This document shows, one piece after another, positions 1 to 8,987 of a stretch of DNA of 64,000 nt. The notes below the pieces were generated by a model, which worked only from the letters and a program-made list of their open reading frames with translations, made no database searches and was not told where the DNA came from. The stretch spans positions 186,001-250,000 of the forward strand of contig JACMOC010000061.1 of the NCBI GenBank assembly GCA_014378195.1, written 5' to 3'. Position 1 is the first letter of the stretch, and every line of letters begins with the position of its first letter. A program made the position numbers and the translations under genes. Source of the DNA: Oligoflexus sp. GTDB lineage: Bacteria; Bdellovibrionota_B; Oligoflexia; Oligoflexales; Oligoflexaceae.

Positions 1-503
1 TGGGAACCGTGGATAACATCCTGCTTGATGAGTCGGATGGTTTTTATGCCTTGAAGCAAAGTCCCGATCTCGAAGAATTTATAGGAATGTACAACAAACA
101 TCCCAAGTCTTTCACCTACGATGCGATTCCTTCGGCGCCCGTGCTTTCGGTATTGATTTATTCAAAAGATAATCGGCGTGCGATCTACAATACACTTCAA
201 GAGAAGTTTGCAGACTCGGTGCATTTTACGTATTTCAAAGAATATCCATGGATAGAGCTCAGTACTTTTGGGTCAAACAAAGCCGTGGCTATGACGGATG
301 TGTGTGAGAGCCTTGGGATCAAAGTCTCAGAAGCGATCGCGATAGGGGACGGCGCAAACGATCTTGAGATGATCGCTGCGGCGGGCCTCGGCATTGCGAT
401 GGCCAATGCCGATGATGAGGTCAAAGCGGTCTCAGATCGCCTTGCGCCCCATCACGCGGAGGATGGGGTCGCCCAGGTGCTTGGGGAAATCTTCGGACTC
501 TAG
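1..503 (+). CDS. Cof-like HAD hydrolase (5' end outside window)
   Basis: C-terminal part of a haloacid dehalogenase superfamily phosphatase of the Cof/HAD-IIB type, cytosolic sugar- or nucleotide-phosphate hydrolases. The reading frame is open from base 3, so the start and the catalytic DxDxT loop lie to the left of the window. Visible near residue 112 from the GTG at 9 is HAD motif IV, GDGANDLEMI, which supplies the Mg-binding acidic residues. It is followed by the usual AGLGIAMANA stretch and, at the far end, the D-E-V tail typical of Cof proteins. The stop overlaps the stop of the convergent PLP-enzyme gene by 4 bp. The substrate cannot be told from this fragment. Confidence 0.85.
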   Translation, partial: GTVDNILLDESDGFYALKQSPDLEEFIGMYNKHPKSFTYDAIPSAPVLSVLIYSKDNRRAIYNTLQEKFADSVHFTYFKEYPWIELSTFGSNKAVAMTDVCESLGIKVSEAIAIGDGANDLEMIAAAGLGIAMANADDEVKAVSDRLAPHHAEDGVAQVLGEIFGL

Positions 504-2656
504 CGGTTTGCCGAAGTTGTGCATGGCCGGCATGCCGTCGGCTTGTCTTCGATAACGATCGGCCGCGAAAGTTTGCCGGAGCGCACGTAAAAGAACGCTA
601 TAGTTGGATCTATCGTAGCAAAACTTTCGTAACGATCCTTCAGTTTCTCCGGATGAGCGATGATGCCGTCTATCATCGATTTGATCTGTGTGCGGCACTC
701 GCTCTTGTCTTTCTGAGGCGGCAGGAGCGAGGTGCACGCATGATCAGCCAAAGTCTCAAGCAAGCCCTCTTCATTTACACTCAAGCTTTCAATATGATTG
801 CGGATAATGGGATAGAATCCCGAAGCCAGGACATCTTTTTTGTCGTCAGAAAAGCTCATCGCGAGTTTGGTTGCTTCTTCTAAAACGAGCTGAGCCACCC
901 GAAGGCTGGCCAACGCGTAAAATTCTTCCAGCTGATTGCCAAAGCTCGCATAGAGCTGCTCCTCATCTTTAAGTTTCGGCAGGAGCGTTCCGCCGTCAGC
1001 GATCTTGAGCACTTCGTCAAAATCGAAGCGCAGCGTTTCCGTTCGGGCACTTTCGTGCATCCAGTCCCCTGTGTAGGGATCGAAGGTATAGAGGTCGAGA
1101 AACAAGGCGCCAAACCAGGCGATCGCACTCAAGGTCTTCTGCGTGTAGGCGATTTCTTCTGCGCTTAAAGTGTAATGAAGGCCGATGCGTGTCCACCCCG
1201 GTTTGAAACCGTTGAGGATCTGGAGTATGAGGTCGACATACTTGCTCGACTGCTCCCGCTCAATCTGCAAAAGCTCATGGCCGAACGGACCAGCACAGGC
1301 GCAGCCGGAGCGGGCCTGTACACCAAAAAAGTCGTTGAGAAGCACAGCCACATACGTATGGTGAAACATTCTCTGGCCGTGTTTGACGAGAAAGGAAAAT
1401 ATAGGATAACGTTTTTCGGGATTGCTGTTGCCTAACAGCTGAAGCTTCGGGTGGGCCGCAAAAAATGCCATCATCTGTTTGCAAACAGCATGCTCGAGCT
1501 GGTGAATCGTATCGCGCCCGAGCCAATCCTTGATTTGAAAGGACAACGCGGCTTGCCAGGTCTGACGAATTGCAGGTGTTCCCGCCGACTCTCGTTCTTC
1601 TATCGAATCGTGAAAATAATATTCCCAAGGCGTCACGGCCGAAACCGTTCCTCCACCCCCGAACGAAGGGTGAACGTTTATATCGTAGATATGGCGGCGG
1701 CCTACTAAAAACCCTAGGTTGGACCCACCAAGATTTTTGTGCACCGACAGATAAATCGCATCGATACCGTCCCGAACCATATTGATGTCGGCATACGGGC
1801 TGCAGGCTGCATAGTCGACGAAAAAGAGGCTTTTATGCTTGTGCAGGACTTCGCCCAGTGTTTTGAGGTCACTGCGAAATCCGGTGACGTTCGAGGCTGC
1901 GGAAAAAGAACCGATTTTGAGGTAATCCGGATATTGCTTGAGCTGCTGCTCAAGATCCTCCAGATCGATATCATTGATCGACGGGCCATGACGTAAGGCC
2001 TTGATGCGCACAAAGTGGCAAAGTGCAGAATCCTGCCACGATACATCGTTGGAATGATGCTCATAAGGACCGACAAACACCACCACCTTCTTAGACATCA
2101 GGGCTTTGATATCGATGCCCAGGTGCTCTTGGATCAGGGTCTGGCCTTTAGGCGAAAGATAAAGGCCGAGAATTTTTTGCACTTTTTCGATAGCACCGGT
2201 GGCGCCGAAACCCGAAGGCACAACAAAACTATCGCCTTCCGCTCCGACGTGCGAACGAATGGTCTCAATCGCGAGGTGAAAACGCTGCGTTGACAGTTTG
2301 CCGGTCGCCGATGTTTCCGTGTGAGTGTTTGCGTAGGTACAAAGACATTCGGAAATATAGTTTTCGATGGCCTCGAGACCTTGCGCGGATGCTGTGTAAT
2401 CCAGATGCAGCATCGATCGATAAGCATTGCCGGGGCGCGCGAGACCCAATGTGGCCCAGTGATGGGGAACGGGAATCATAGTCAAACGCCCGACCTTATT
2501 GGTACGGAGCCAGTCGAGTTTTTCTTTTGCTGTTTTCAATTCGCGTAGATTTGCTTTTGTGTCGGCAAATGTTAGACCATGCCAACGCTTCTGAAAGAGT
2601 GTGGCGAGCTGTGGTAATGTGTTCAGCTGATCGGCTTGCCATGGCGATTGATTCAT
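500..2656 (-). CDS. class V PLP aminotransferase / cysteine-desulfurase-like enzyme with extra C-terminal domain
   Basis: A 718-residue protein. The start chosen is the ATG at 2656 (MNQSPW), 30 bp from the divergent NUDIX start; the open frame runs further but has no better start. Residues from about 85 to 530 are a fold-type I, class V aminotransferase related to NifS/SufS/CsdA. The S-V-H-K segment carries the PLP lysine, a VDYAAC-type strand precedes it, and RSGCACAGP resembles the active-cysteine loop of cysteine desulfurases. The family is usually near 400 residues; here about 80 residues precede the core and about 180 follow it, with no domain I recognise. No SufU/IscU-like scaffold gene is adjacent. 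A sulfur-transfer or lyase role is inferred only from the family. Confidence 0.8.
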   Translation of the reverse strand: MNQSPWQADQLNTLPQLATLFQKRWHGLTFADTKANLRELKTAKEKLDWLRTNKVGRLTMIPVPHHWATLGLARPGNAYRSMLHLDYTASAQGLEAIENYISECLCTYANTHTETSATGKLSTQRFHLAIETIRSHVGAEGDSFVVPSGFGATGAIEKVQKILGLYLSPKGQTLIQEHLGIDIKALMSKKVVVFVGPYEHHSNDVSWQDSALCHFVRIKALRHGPSINDIDLEDLEQQLKQYPDYLKIGSFSAASNVTGFRSDLKTLGEVLHKHKSLFFVDYAACSPYADINMVRDGIDAIYLSVHKNLGGSNLGFLVGRRHIYDINVHPSFGGGGTVSAVTPWEYYFHDSIEERESAGTPAIRQTWQAALSFQIKDWLGRDTIHQLEHAVCKQMMAFFAAHPKLQLLGNSNPEKRYPIFSFLVKHGQRMFHHTYVAVLLNDFFGVQARSGCACAGPFGHELLQIEREQSSKYVDLILQILNGFKPGWTRIGLHYTLSAEEIAYTQKTLSAIAWFGALFLDLYTFDPYTGDWMHESARTETLRFDFDEVLKIADGGTLLPKLKDEEQLYASFGNQLEEFYALASLRVAQLVLEEATKLAMSFSDDKKDVLASGFYPIIRNHIESLSVNEEGLLETLADHACTSLLPPQKDKSECRTQIKSMIDGIIAHPEKLKDRYESFATIDPTIAFFYVRSGKLSRPIVIEDKPTACRPCTTSANR

Positions 2657-2686
2657 AACTATCCCTTCAATGGACGGGAGATTCCG

Positions 2687-3106
2687 ATGATTCCAACTAT
2701 TCCCGTCGTCTGCGCTGTCATTCGTAAACAGAATCGTTATCTGGCGTGTCAACGCTCCGAACTCATGCGGGAGCCACTCAGGTGGGAATTCCCTGGCGGG
2801 AAAATCGAGAGTGGTGAGTCTCTGTTTGCGGCGCTCCACCGCGAGCTGCATGAAGAATTGGCGATAGCGATTTCAGTTCGAGGTATCTTACGCGCCTCAA
2901 CCTGGAAGCAGAACAACAAAGTGATACAATTGTACCCTTTATTGTGTTTGTTAGTCGGCGACGATTTTGAGCTAAAAGAACACAAAGCGTTCCGCTGGGT
3001 CACACTCGAAGAGTTCGGGCAACTGGATTGGTGTGACGCAGATGTGGAAATTCTGGATATCTTAAGGAATTCCGGACTTGAAGAGACGGGCTGGTGGAAA
3101 TCCTAG
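2687..3106 (+). CDS. NUDIX hydrolase, MutT-like
   Basis: A 139-residue NUDIX pyrophosphohydrolase, probably sanitising oxidised nucleotides (8-oxo-dGTP type) or (d)CTP. The start is taken at the ATG at 2687 (MIPTIPVV), preceded by GGGAG at good spacing; an upstream in-frame ATG at 2636 would overlap the divergent PLP gene. The NUDIX box is nearly complete: G-G-K-I-E-x-G-E-S, then REL-H-EEL. The upstream E-x-L-R-W-E-F-P-G-G-K and the C-terminal FRWVTLEE-type segment are those of MutT/CtdP-like proteins. The stop overlaps the convergent kinase gene by 4 bp. Confidence 0.88.
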   Translation: MIPTIPVVCAVIRKQNRYLACQRSELMREPLRWEFPGGKIESGESLFAALHRELHEELAIAISVRGILRASTWKQNNKVIQLYPLLCLLVGDDFELKEHKAFRWVTLEEFGQLDWCDADVEILDILRNSGLEETGWWKS

Positions 3107-4290
3107 GCAACGGAGGTCTGAATCTGACGACGGGGTAGATGAAGCCTGACGGTCGTATTGTCATAGCTGAAATCGAAGCTTAAGGTCCCACCGTGGCTTT
3201 CTATGACAGCCTTTGCCAAGGTAAGGCCCATACCGCGGCTTTCATCTTTAGTAGAAAAGAAGGGCTGAAACAGTTTTACCCGCAAGTTCTCCGCAACACC
3301 GAAGCCGCTGTCGGTAATGGCGATAAAGCACGACTCGTCGGAGTTTTTCTGAAGAACGACGCGTACCCATTTCCTCCGGCCGTCATTCGATTGAGCAGCC
3401 TCGGATGCATTTTCGAGCAAATAGAGTATTGCCTGCGTGAGTTCCACCTCGCGGCCTTCAATTTCAACATCATTTTCAATCTGCGGTTCAAACTCGATTT
3501 CGCGGGTCTGGTAACGATTGCTTACAACTTTGTTCAAACGTTTTACGAGTCGACTCAAAGGGATAGGTCTTATGTCTTCGTGTTTAGGGCTCGATGCGAT
3601 GAGCTCAAGATCGAGGACGGCTTCCTGAATCCGGAAAAGCGTTTTTTCCATACTGGAAAGAATAGAGTCTTGTTTTGAAGGGATATGGCCGGAACTGCCG
3701 GCAAGTATAGTACGCAGCTGTTCCGTTCGACCCACCAGGATCGCAAGAGGATTGTTGATTTCGTGCGCAATACCGGCCGCCATCTCACCCAAAGCGTTCA
3801 GTTTATTCTGCTGGAAGCTCGCGCCCATGCGCGATTCAAGTTGGTGACGGCGCAGATCAAGTTCGGCTTCGAGGCCGCGATTGAGGCGTGCAAGATCGTT
3901 TTTCGTGAGGAGTACTTCGCGATGGCGATACTGAAGTTTGTTGAGTAGAGCATGGAACAGCTCGTCGAGTTCGGCAAATTCACAATCGAGCTGAGAATGT
4001 CCGAAGATGAGGAGGTCCTCGTTTGCCAGAGTTTCTATATCGATGCGGCTCAGGCTCTTTTGTAGTTTATGGAGAGGACGGATAAGGAGCCAATGCGCAT
4101 GGACACCGAAAGCCAAGCCCAGACACAGGACACTCAGAAATCCAAATCCCCAGCGGACCACTTCGGAATCGGTGCGACTCTGGACGATAATGTAAACAGC
4201 GCCGAAAAAAATAGAAAGCACGGTGCCAAGCGCCACGGTCTGGACAAAATAATAAAAGGCGATTTTGTGGGTTGGAATCGACTTGGCCAA
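3103..4290 (-). CDS. membrane sensor histidine kinase
   Basis: A 395-residue two-component sensor kinase. The start is TTG at 4290 with GGAGG eight bases upstream. There are two membrane segments (about 12-36 and 46-69) with almost no periplasmic loop, then a linker/HAMP-like region, a coiled coil, and a HisKA domain with the phospho-accepting His176 in AHEINNP. The HATPase domain shows LLENASEAA (N box), ITDSGFGV (G1) and GMGLTLAKAVIESHGG (G2). With no extracellular sensing domain it probably senses the membrane or a cytoplasmic signal. No response regulator is in its own operon; the nearest is the lone receiver at 5416 on the other strand. Confidence 0.92.
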   Translation of the reverse strand: MAKSIPTHKIAFYYFVQTVALGTVLSIFFGAVYIIVQSRTDSEVVRWGFGFLSVLCLGLAFGVHAHWLLIRPLHKLQKSLSRIDIETLANEDLLIFGHSQLDCEFAELDELFHALLNKLQYRHREVLLTKNDLARLNRGLEAELDLRRHQLESRMGASFQQNKLNALGEMAAGIAHEINNPLAILVGRTEQLRTILAGSSGHIPSKQDSILSSMEKTLFRIQEAVLDLELIASSPKHEDIRPIPLSRLVKRLNKVVSNRYQTREIEFEPQIENDVEIEGREVELTQAILYLLENASEAAQSNDGRRKWVRVVLQKNSDESCFIAITDSGFGVAENLRVKLFQPFFSTKDESRGMGLTLAKAVIESHGGTLSFDFSYDNTTVRLHLPRRQIQTSVA

Positions 4291-4388
4291 ATCTCTGACC
4301 TCCTAGCTTTCTAAGTTATCGACATTTTTGCGATAAACTGAAGTAGCGGGGATCAGAGTCAAGGCGTTGCCGAGCCTATAATGCCTTG

Positions 4389-5090
4389 TTATTTTAGGTT
4401 ATTTAGGAAGTTTTTGAGTGCATCAATAACCGCATAGGGTATTTCGTGCCCACCCGGGAACGAGATAAATTCGTTTTGATAGTCATGCCCAGCCCAAAAC
4501 GACTTCAATGCCAAGGCCCCCTCATAGGGCAGGGTTGGATCGAACTGTCCGTGGGACTGGAACACAGGAAATGCGGGGGGCTGCTTCCTCAGGATCCCTT
4601 CCTCCCAGCGACTCTCGGCAATGATGTTGCTTGAGAGTAGGAGGAGAGCCGCCACCTTTTGTTCGGTATGAAGGGCATAATCGCAGCTGACCATCGACCC
4701 CTGGCTGAAGCCTCCGACGACGATCTGATCATAACGTTCACTGAGTTCGCGCATCATCAGATCAAGCTTCACAGAAGCGGCCGAAAAGCCAAGCGGAATT
4801 TCGCGGCGGAAGGGCTGGCGCTCGCCCCGCATAAGGGCTAGCTGTAATCTCTGCATATCAATAGGAAACCAGGTCCTCCCGACATATCCGGGCATAAGCG
4901 CAACTTCATCGGGCCCATTTGGAAAGTACCAGTCCCATGAAGAGTTTGGGTCGAGTGCCGGCGCAAGGCTTGATAAATCCGCGAAATTCGACCCATATCC
5001 ATGCAAAAATACGATGGCTCGTTTGTGATGAGGGGTTTGTAGAGTCAAACAATCGAGATCTCGAATGCGTTGAAACGTAGTAGGTATCAT
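4389..5090 (-). CDS. alpha/beta-hydrolase, carboxylesterase/phospholipase family
   Basis: A 233-residue serine esterase of the YpfH/EstB (Abhydrolase_2) type. The start is ATG at 5090 (MIPTTF), preceded by a strong GAGGAG; an upstream ATG at 5123 lies before that RBS and is less likely. It has FLHGYGSN as the oxyanion-hole strand, GGFSQGSM as the nucleophile elbow (GxSxG), a late D-P-T-L-P containing the probable acid, and GGHEIPY with the catalytic His. No signal peptide, so cytosolic. It stands alone, 98 bp from the kinase gene and divergent from the response regulator. Confidence 0.88.
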   Translation of the reverse strand: MIPTTFQRIRDLDCLTLQTPHHKRAIVFLHGYGSNFADLSSLAPALDPNSSWDWYFPNGPDEVALMPGYVGRTWFPIDMQRLQLALMRGERQPFRREIPLGFSAASVKLDLMMRELSERYDQIVVGGFSQGSMVSCDYALHTEQKVAALLLLSSNIIAESRWEEGILRKQPPAFPVFQSHGQFDPTLPYEGALALKSFWAGHDYQNEFISFPGGHEIPYAVIDALKNFLNNLK

Positions 5091-5186
5091 GGTTTGCTGG
5101 CTCCTCACTGTGGGACTGGGCACGCACTGTTACTGTCTTCGCGTGGTGTAATTAGCAGATTTGTGAAGAGAAAGTCCCTTGTTTTC

Positions 5187-5219
5187 AGCATCGGAACAAC
5201 TATCCTTTATTCTGATGCT
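5187..5219. other. inverted repeat in the 5091-5415 intergenic region
   Basis: The 325-bp gap between the esterase and the receiver gene holds no gene. It contains a 10-bp inverted repeat, AGCATCGGAA (5187-5196) and TTCTGATGCT (5210-5219), with a 13-base loop and one G-T wobble. There is no T-run after it, so a terminator is unlikely. It may be an operator or an RNA hairpin in a leader. Confidence 0.3.
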
Positions 5220-5415
5220 TATCGAATAAAGACTTCGGGATGAGAATCATATGAGTGATCAATCTTAAATTTTACAAAGTATTGTGGGATAGGGCTCCCC
5301 ATAACCGAGATTTTTCTATAGTTTGTAATGAACCCCTATCGAATCACTACCGACATGAGTCGTTTTTCTATATCATCAATGTCAGAGCATTTGTGAGCTG
5401 GCCACGGAGGTAGGT

Positions 5416-5841
5416 ATGAATATCGAAAGACCTTATCGCATAGCTGTGATCGACGATGATCCAGTTCTTCTCGATATCATGGAACGTGCGCTCAGGAAGC
5501 AACCGAATGTCATAACACGTTCATTCACGTCGCCCAAAGAAGCCCTGCGGGCGATTCGGGACGAAAAAATCCATATCGTGTTTGTCGATATCAACATGCC
5601 TGAGATGTTTGGTGATGATGTTCTGAAAGAATGCATCAGCATGAAGCAGGGCATCCAGGTTTATATCGTGACAGGCAGTGATAGTGTTCTCTTGGCGGAC
5701 CGTTGTCTGAACAACGGTGCCAGAGGTGTGTTATTTAAGCCGTTCGATCATCAAGAATTGATAGCGCATGTGACCGAGGCCATCCAATTCCTTGATAAGT
5801 GGAATCGCCTCGTAACCAATAAGCAAAAAAAAGCGGGATGA
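5416..5841 (+). CDS. single-domain response regulator (CheY-like receiver)
   Basis: A 141-residue receiver with no output domain, so it acts by protein contact or in a phosphorelay. The acidic pocket is D13-D14-D15, the phospho-acceptor is D58 (FVDINMP), the switch Thr is T86 (IVTGSDS) and the conserved Lys is K108 (LFKPF). An RBS (GGAGG) sits six bases before the ATG. The C-terminal tail ends in a lysine-rich stretch. No kinase is co-transcribed with it; the orphan kinase at 3103-4290 is a possible but unproven partner. Confidence 0.92.
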   Translation: MNIERPYRIAVIDDDPVLLDIMERALRKQPNVITRSFTSPKEALRAIRDEKIHIVFVDINMPEMFGDDVLKECISMKQGIQVYIVTGSDSVLLADRCLNNGARGVLFKPFDHQELIAHVTEAIQFLDKWNRLVTNKQKKAG

Positions 5842-5852
5842 GGCCTTAGCTA

Positions 5853-5873
5853 GCCTCCGAGGGGGGGGGGCTA
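5853..5873. repeat. G10 homopolymer at convergent gene ends
   Basis: A run of ten G (5861-5870) abuts the stop codon of the phosphopantetheinyl transferase gene (minus strand) and follows the receiver gene. The bases before it (TAGCCTCC) can pair with the G-run and the following CTA, giving a G-C-rich hairpin between the convergent genes that could act as a two-way terminator. There is no T-tract. The run is non-coding on both strands. Confidence 0.5.
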
Positions 5874-6572
5874 TCGCGCCGCTTCAGTGATAAAAGTCTC
5901 GAGCGTCTGCTGGTCCAGTCTCTGCCACTGCACAGGCCAAGTGCGGTGTTCGTGGAATTCGTCGTTGAGATGCTGCACGAGTGTCACCTGCAATCCGATT
6001 GCGTCGCTATAAAAAACGCGCGCTGCCTGAAACCCAAAAAATCGGCGATAGCGCGGGAAAATAAGCTTATAAAGGCTTTCTTTGCTTGAGAAGACTAGCG
6101 TCAACGCTTCTTGGTCGGTGAGATTAAGCGCCGTTTGGAGTGCTAATAACTCATCGGAATCATAGCATATTTGCGTTTGAAGTGCGCTGCTGGGATTGTC
6201 GATCAATGCCTCGAGATCGATGCCGAGGCCCACGAACCTGGTGTTTTTGCTGAGGACGGCGACAACCTGCCCTTTGGAATGTGAAATAGAACCGACCCAT
6301 GACTCTGGCCAGACCGGGCTACGATCCTCGCCCATAGCGACGATCTGAGGCGTTTCGCCAAAGCCTCGAAAACATTGTTTGATACAGAGGCGACCCAGCA
6401 GATATTCGATCTGGCGTTTATGAACGGCTCGTTCAAGATTTTTTGGTAAAAAAAGCTGCTCGGACTCGAAGTCGGAGACTTTGAGCTGATCATAAGCGAA
6501 GCTTACACGGCAAAGAAAAACCCCCGTGATCACTTCGGTCGATCGAGGGGGTGAAAAATCTTGATGGCTCAT
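5871..6572 (-). CDS. 4'-phosphopantetheinyl transferase (EntD/Sfp type)
   Basis: A 233-residue enzyme that moves the phosphopantetheine arm of CoA to a serine of carrier proteins. Motifs in order: GEDRSPVWP (residues 81-89), GSISHSKG (94-101), GIDLE (117-121, Mg ligands D119 and E121) and FSSKESLYK (161-169, E165). This layout is that of the EntD-like, 4'-PPT transferases of Gram-negatives rather than AcpS. It lies 21 bp downstream of the VWA lipoprotein gene and is probably co-transcribed with it. No NRPS or modular PKS is in the window, and the type III PKS at 15.5 kb does not need it, so the carrier protein is unknown. Confidence 0.9.
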   Translation of the reverse strand: MSHQDFSPPRSTEVITGVFLCRVSFAYDQLKVSDFESEQLFLPKNLERAVHKRQIEYLLGRLCIKQCFRGFGETPQIVAMGEDRSPVWPESWVGSISHSKGQVVAVLSKNTRFVGLGIDLEALIDNPSSALQTQICYDSDELLALQTALNLTDQEALTLVFSSKESLYKLIFPRYRRFFGFQAARVFYSDAIGLQVTLVQHLNDEFHEHRTWPVQWQRLDQQTLETFITEAAR

Positions 6573-6593
6573 GAACTTTTACCCTGAGTTGAG

Positions 6594-8783
6594 TTACTCA
6601 GGAAATGTATATCGGATGTGGACTAGCGAATCAAGCTTAGGCTGCACGGATGCTGGAAGTGTCATGACACTTCCGACCCGGGTGAAATCGAGAACCGGTG
6701 CTCCATCGAGTGTCATTTCCCACTTGCCCTTGTCAGGCGCTGGAACTTCAAGGCTGAAGCTTCGCAGATTTTCGGTGTAGGTATAACTCAATTTTACATC
6801 GGAGCGTGCTGTAAGACTACAGGTCGCCGTCAGGGTATCGCCATTGATCGCAATACCATCTCCGAGGCCGCAGCCTGGCCTTGCCACACTGTCGACTATC
6901 GAGCCAGCATCGGGCGTATGGGGCAGGGTAAAGGTGCGAGGCGACCCATCGGGAACATCGTAGGTGAACGTAAGAATCGAACCGAGCGCATAAGCCTCCG
7001 CTGAAGGAATCGTGTAAACATCTTTGGCAACCGTGAACGGCACAATCTTCGCGCCGTCGGTGAGTTTGATATTCACTGCGCTGCTGTCAACGGCCGCACT
7101 ATAAGCCGTTTGACGACCCACTCTGTAGCTGTAAGTCATCACGATAGAGGCTCCGTCAGGGGCAGCCGGACTGATCATGACTTCCTTGCCGGTAGATCCC
7201 ATCGTGAAAGGCGAGCTTTTGCCGTTGACGGTTACCTTTAAGGTCTTATCGAGGGGGATTTCGTCAAGGAGAAACCCATCCTTGAGCGCAGGGGTTGTAA
7301 CGCGATAGTCAGCAACGATCGCCGCAAGAGCTGAAGGTTGTTTGACGAAGGTTATATCCTGGCCATTTAATTGATATTGATCGCCCGGTAACAAGGCATC
7401 GTTCACCTTGATCGTCAACGTCTCGATCGCAGGAGCGAATTGAAGGCTGACTTTGTTGATCACAGGCGAGGACCCGATACTGTAGGTCGCAACGAGGCTC
7501 TTGTTAAGAGCAGGTGCTTTGCCTGATACAAAGGTAATCGTTTGACCGGCAAGCATGTAGTTTTCTGTCGGCACTGGAATATTGTCGATCATTAATTTTA
7601 AGCTGCCTGCGTCTGGAGTCTGAGCGAGACTGTACTGCGTGGAAACGAGTAGCGCGATGTTTTTTGAAATCAGACTGAGCGTAGGACTGAAGTCAGCATC
7701 ACAAATATTACCGTAGTTTTTCGCGCCGTTCGCCTTGTAATCCACCAGTCGCTGATATTGCGAAGCCGGGTGTAATGCTGTTGCACAGGGGGACGCTGGT
7801 GGGCTGAATATTCCATAGAATCCGGCATTTTTACCGATGATACGGCCGAGATTGGATTCCACGTAGCCCTCAAGGTAGGCTTCCCGATAGCCGGGTTCAT
7901 CAGTTTTGCATTCGCCTGCGGTCTCGCTACTGCAATTGTCCTCGTCACTGACAATCAAGACCGCTACAGTCGAGTCTTGACGAATCCAAGGGTTTTCCGT
8001 GCAGCGCAGGCCGTTGACAGCCTGCCTGATTCCACGCTCGGTTCCGCTCCCTGTGATGCCCGCATTGATAGCTTTTTCAAACTTCGCTTTTGCATCGGAG
8101 TCGGTCGATTTAATAAGGGCGAGGTAACAGGCGTCCGAGGTCGTCGTCACGTTGTTCACGGTCGTGGTTTTTAAAGCGAGAGTGGTGGTGATAACTCCTA
8201 TTTGCCAGTTCGTATCTTTGATCGAGGTGAGCAGAGAATCCATTTTTGCAGCCAGGTTCACCTGCTCAGCATCCATCGATCCTGAGTTGTCGATAACGAC
8301 GAGAATATCGACGACCCCCTGCTTCGTCGTCAAAAAGCTTTCGGTCTTATTGAGGCCGGCCGAGCCTTGTTTGAAAGTATCTGTGACCTGAGGCCGCGTA
8401 TTTTGAGTGTGTGTCACAGTTTTAGAGGCAATTATATCAGCGATTTTGATAGGCGCACTGCCGGACTTTATATCTAGGCTAAAATTGAATTCTTCCGAGG
8501 AAACGAGGGATGTTTTGAAAGTTCCTTCGAGCGCGCTTGGTACTTTGCTTATGACTTTGGCGACTTCGCTCAGCGTCGTGGCCACTTCGTTTTCGAGAGG
8601 TTCGGCGGCTGTTTCAGGCGATGCGTCACCGGACTGATTGCTAGCTTTTGCAGCCGCAGCGGCTGGAACGCTTTTCTTCAAGACGTTGGCATGAACGCCA
8701 CCTTTAAAGCTCCGGTCTGCACAAGCACTGCCGAGCGCCAAAAGCGCGAAACTTAAAAGGAAAGGTGAATACCGAAGAATCAT
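6594..8783 (-). CDS. lipoprotein with von Willebrand A domain and repeated beta modules
   Basis: A 729-residue secreted lipoprotein. The signal peptide ends in a lipobox at Cys21 (ALGSAC). A Ala/Ser/Glu-rich linker leads to a VWA domain from about 157 to 400, with the metal-site motif DNSGS at 165-169 and SDEDNC later. After it come about six modules of 45-60 residues of one design: a D-G/N-x-P turn, a valine-rich strand, then a strand ending in x-Y-S/T-Y, twice opened by T-P-D-A-G-S. They look like tandem beta-sandwich repeats. VWA domains bind ligands through a metal ion, so adhesion or surface-complex assembly is plausible, not proved. It is followed by the phosphopantetheinyl transferase gene. 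Confidence 0.8.
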   Translation of the reverse strand: MILRYSPFLLSFALLALGSACADRSFKGGVHANVLKKSVPAAAAAKASNQSGDASPETAAEPLENEVATTLSEVAKVISKVPSALEGTFKTSLVSSEEFNFSLDIKSGSAPIKIADIIASKTVTHTQNTRPQVTDTFKQGSAGLNKTESFLTTKQGVVDILVVIDNSGSMDAEQVNLAAKMDSLLTSIKDTNWQIGVITTTLALKTTTVNNVTTTSDACYLALIKSTDSDAKAKFEKAINAGITGSGTERGIRQAVNGLRCTENPWIRQDSTVAVLIVSDEDNCSSETAGECKTDEPGYREAYLEGYVESNLGRIIGKNAGFYGIFSPPASPCATALHPASQYQRLVDYKANGAKNYGNICDADFSPTLSLISKNIALLVSTQYSLAQTPDAGSLKLMIDNIPVPTENYMLAGQTITFVSGKAPALNKSLVATYSIGSSPVINKVSLQFAPAIETLTIKVNDALLPGDQYQLNGQDITFVKQPSALAAIVADYRVTTPALKDGFLLDEIPLDKTLKVTVNGKSSPFTMGSTGKEVMISPAAPDGASIVMTYSYRVGRQTAYSAAVDSSAVNIKLTDGAKIVPFTVAKDVYTIPSAEAYALGSILTFTYDVPDGSPRTFTLPHTPDAGSIVDSVARPGCGLGDGIAINGDTLTATCSLTARSDVKLSYTYTENLRSFSLEVPAPDKGKWEMTLDGAPVLDFTRVGSVMTLPASVQPKLDSLVHIRYTFPE

Positions 8784-8987
8784 AGCGTCCTCATTATACT
8801 GAGATCAATCACGAAAAGCTAAAACCTTATCGGAAGCTCAAAAACATTCCTGTAACGCTAAATGAAAGCCTGAGTCATTAGCTTTAAATAACATAGGCTT
8901 AACGTTATAATTGCACGTGGGGCCCTCAGCATTTGCCGATTGATGACAGAAGCACGGACTGGGCCAATTAACAAAGGGCAAGGCTTG

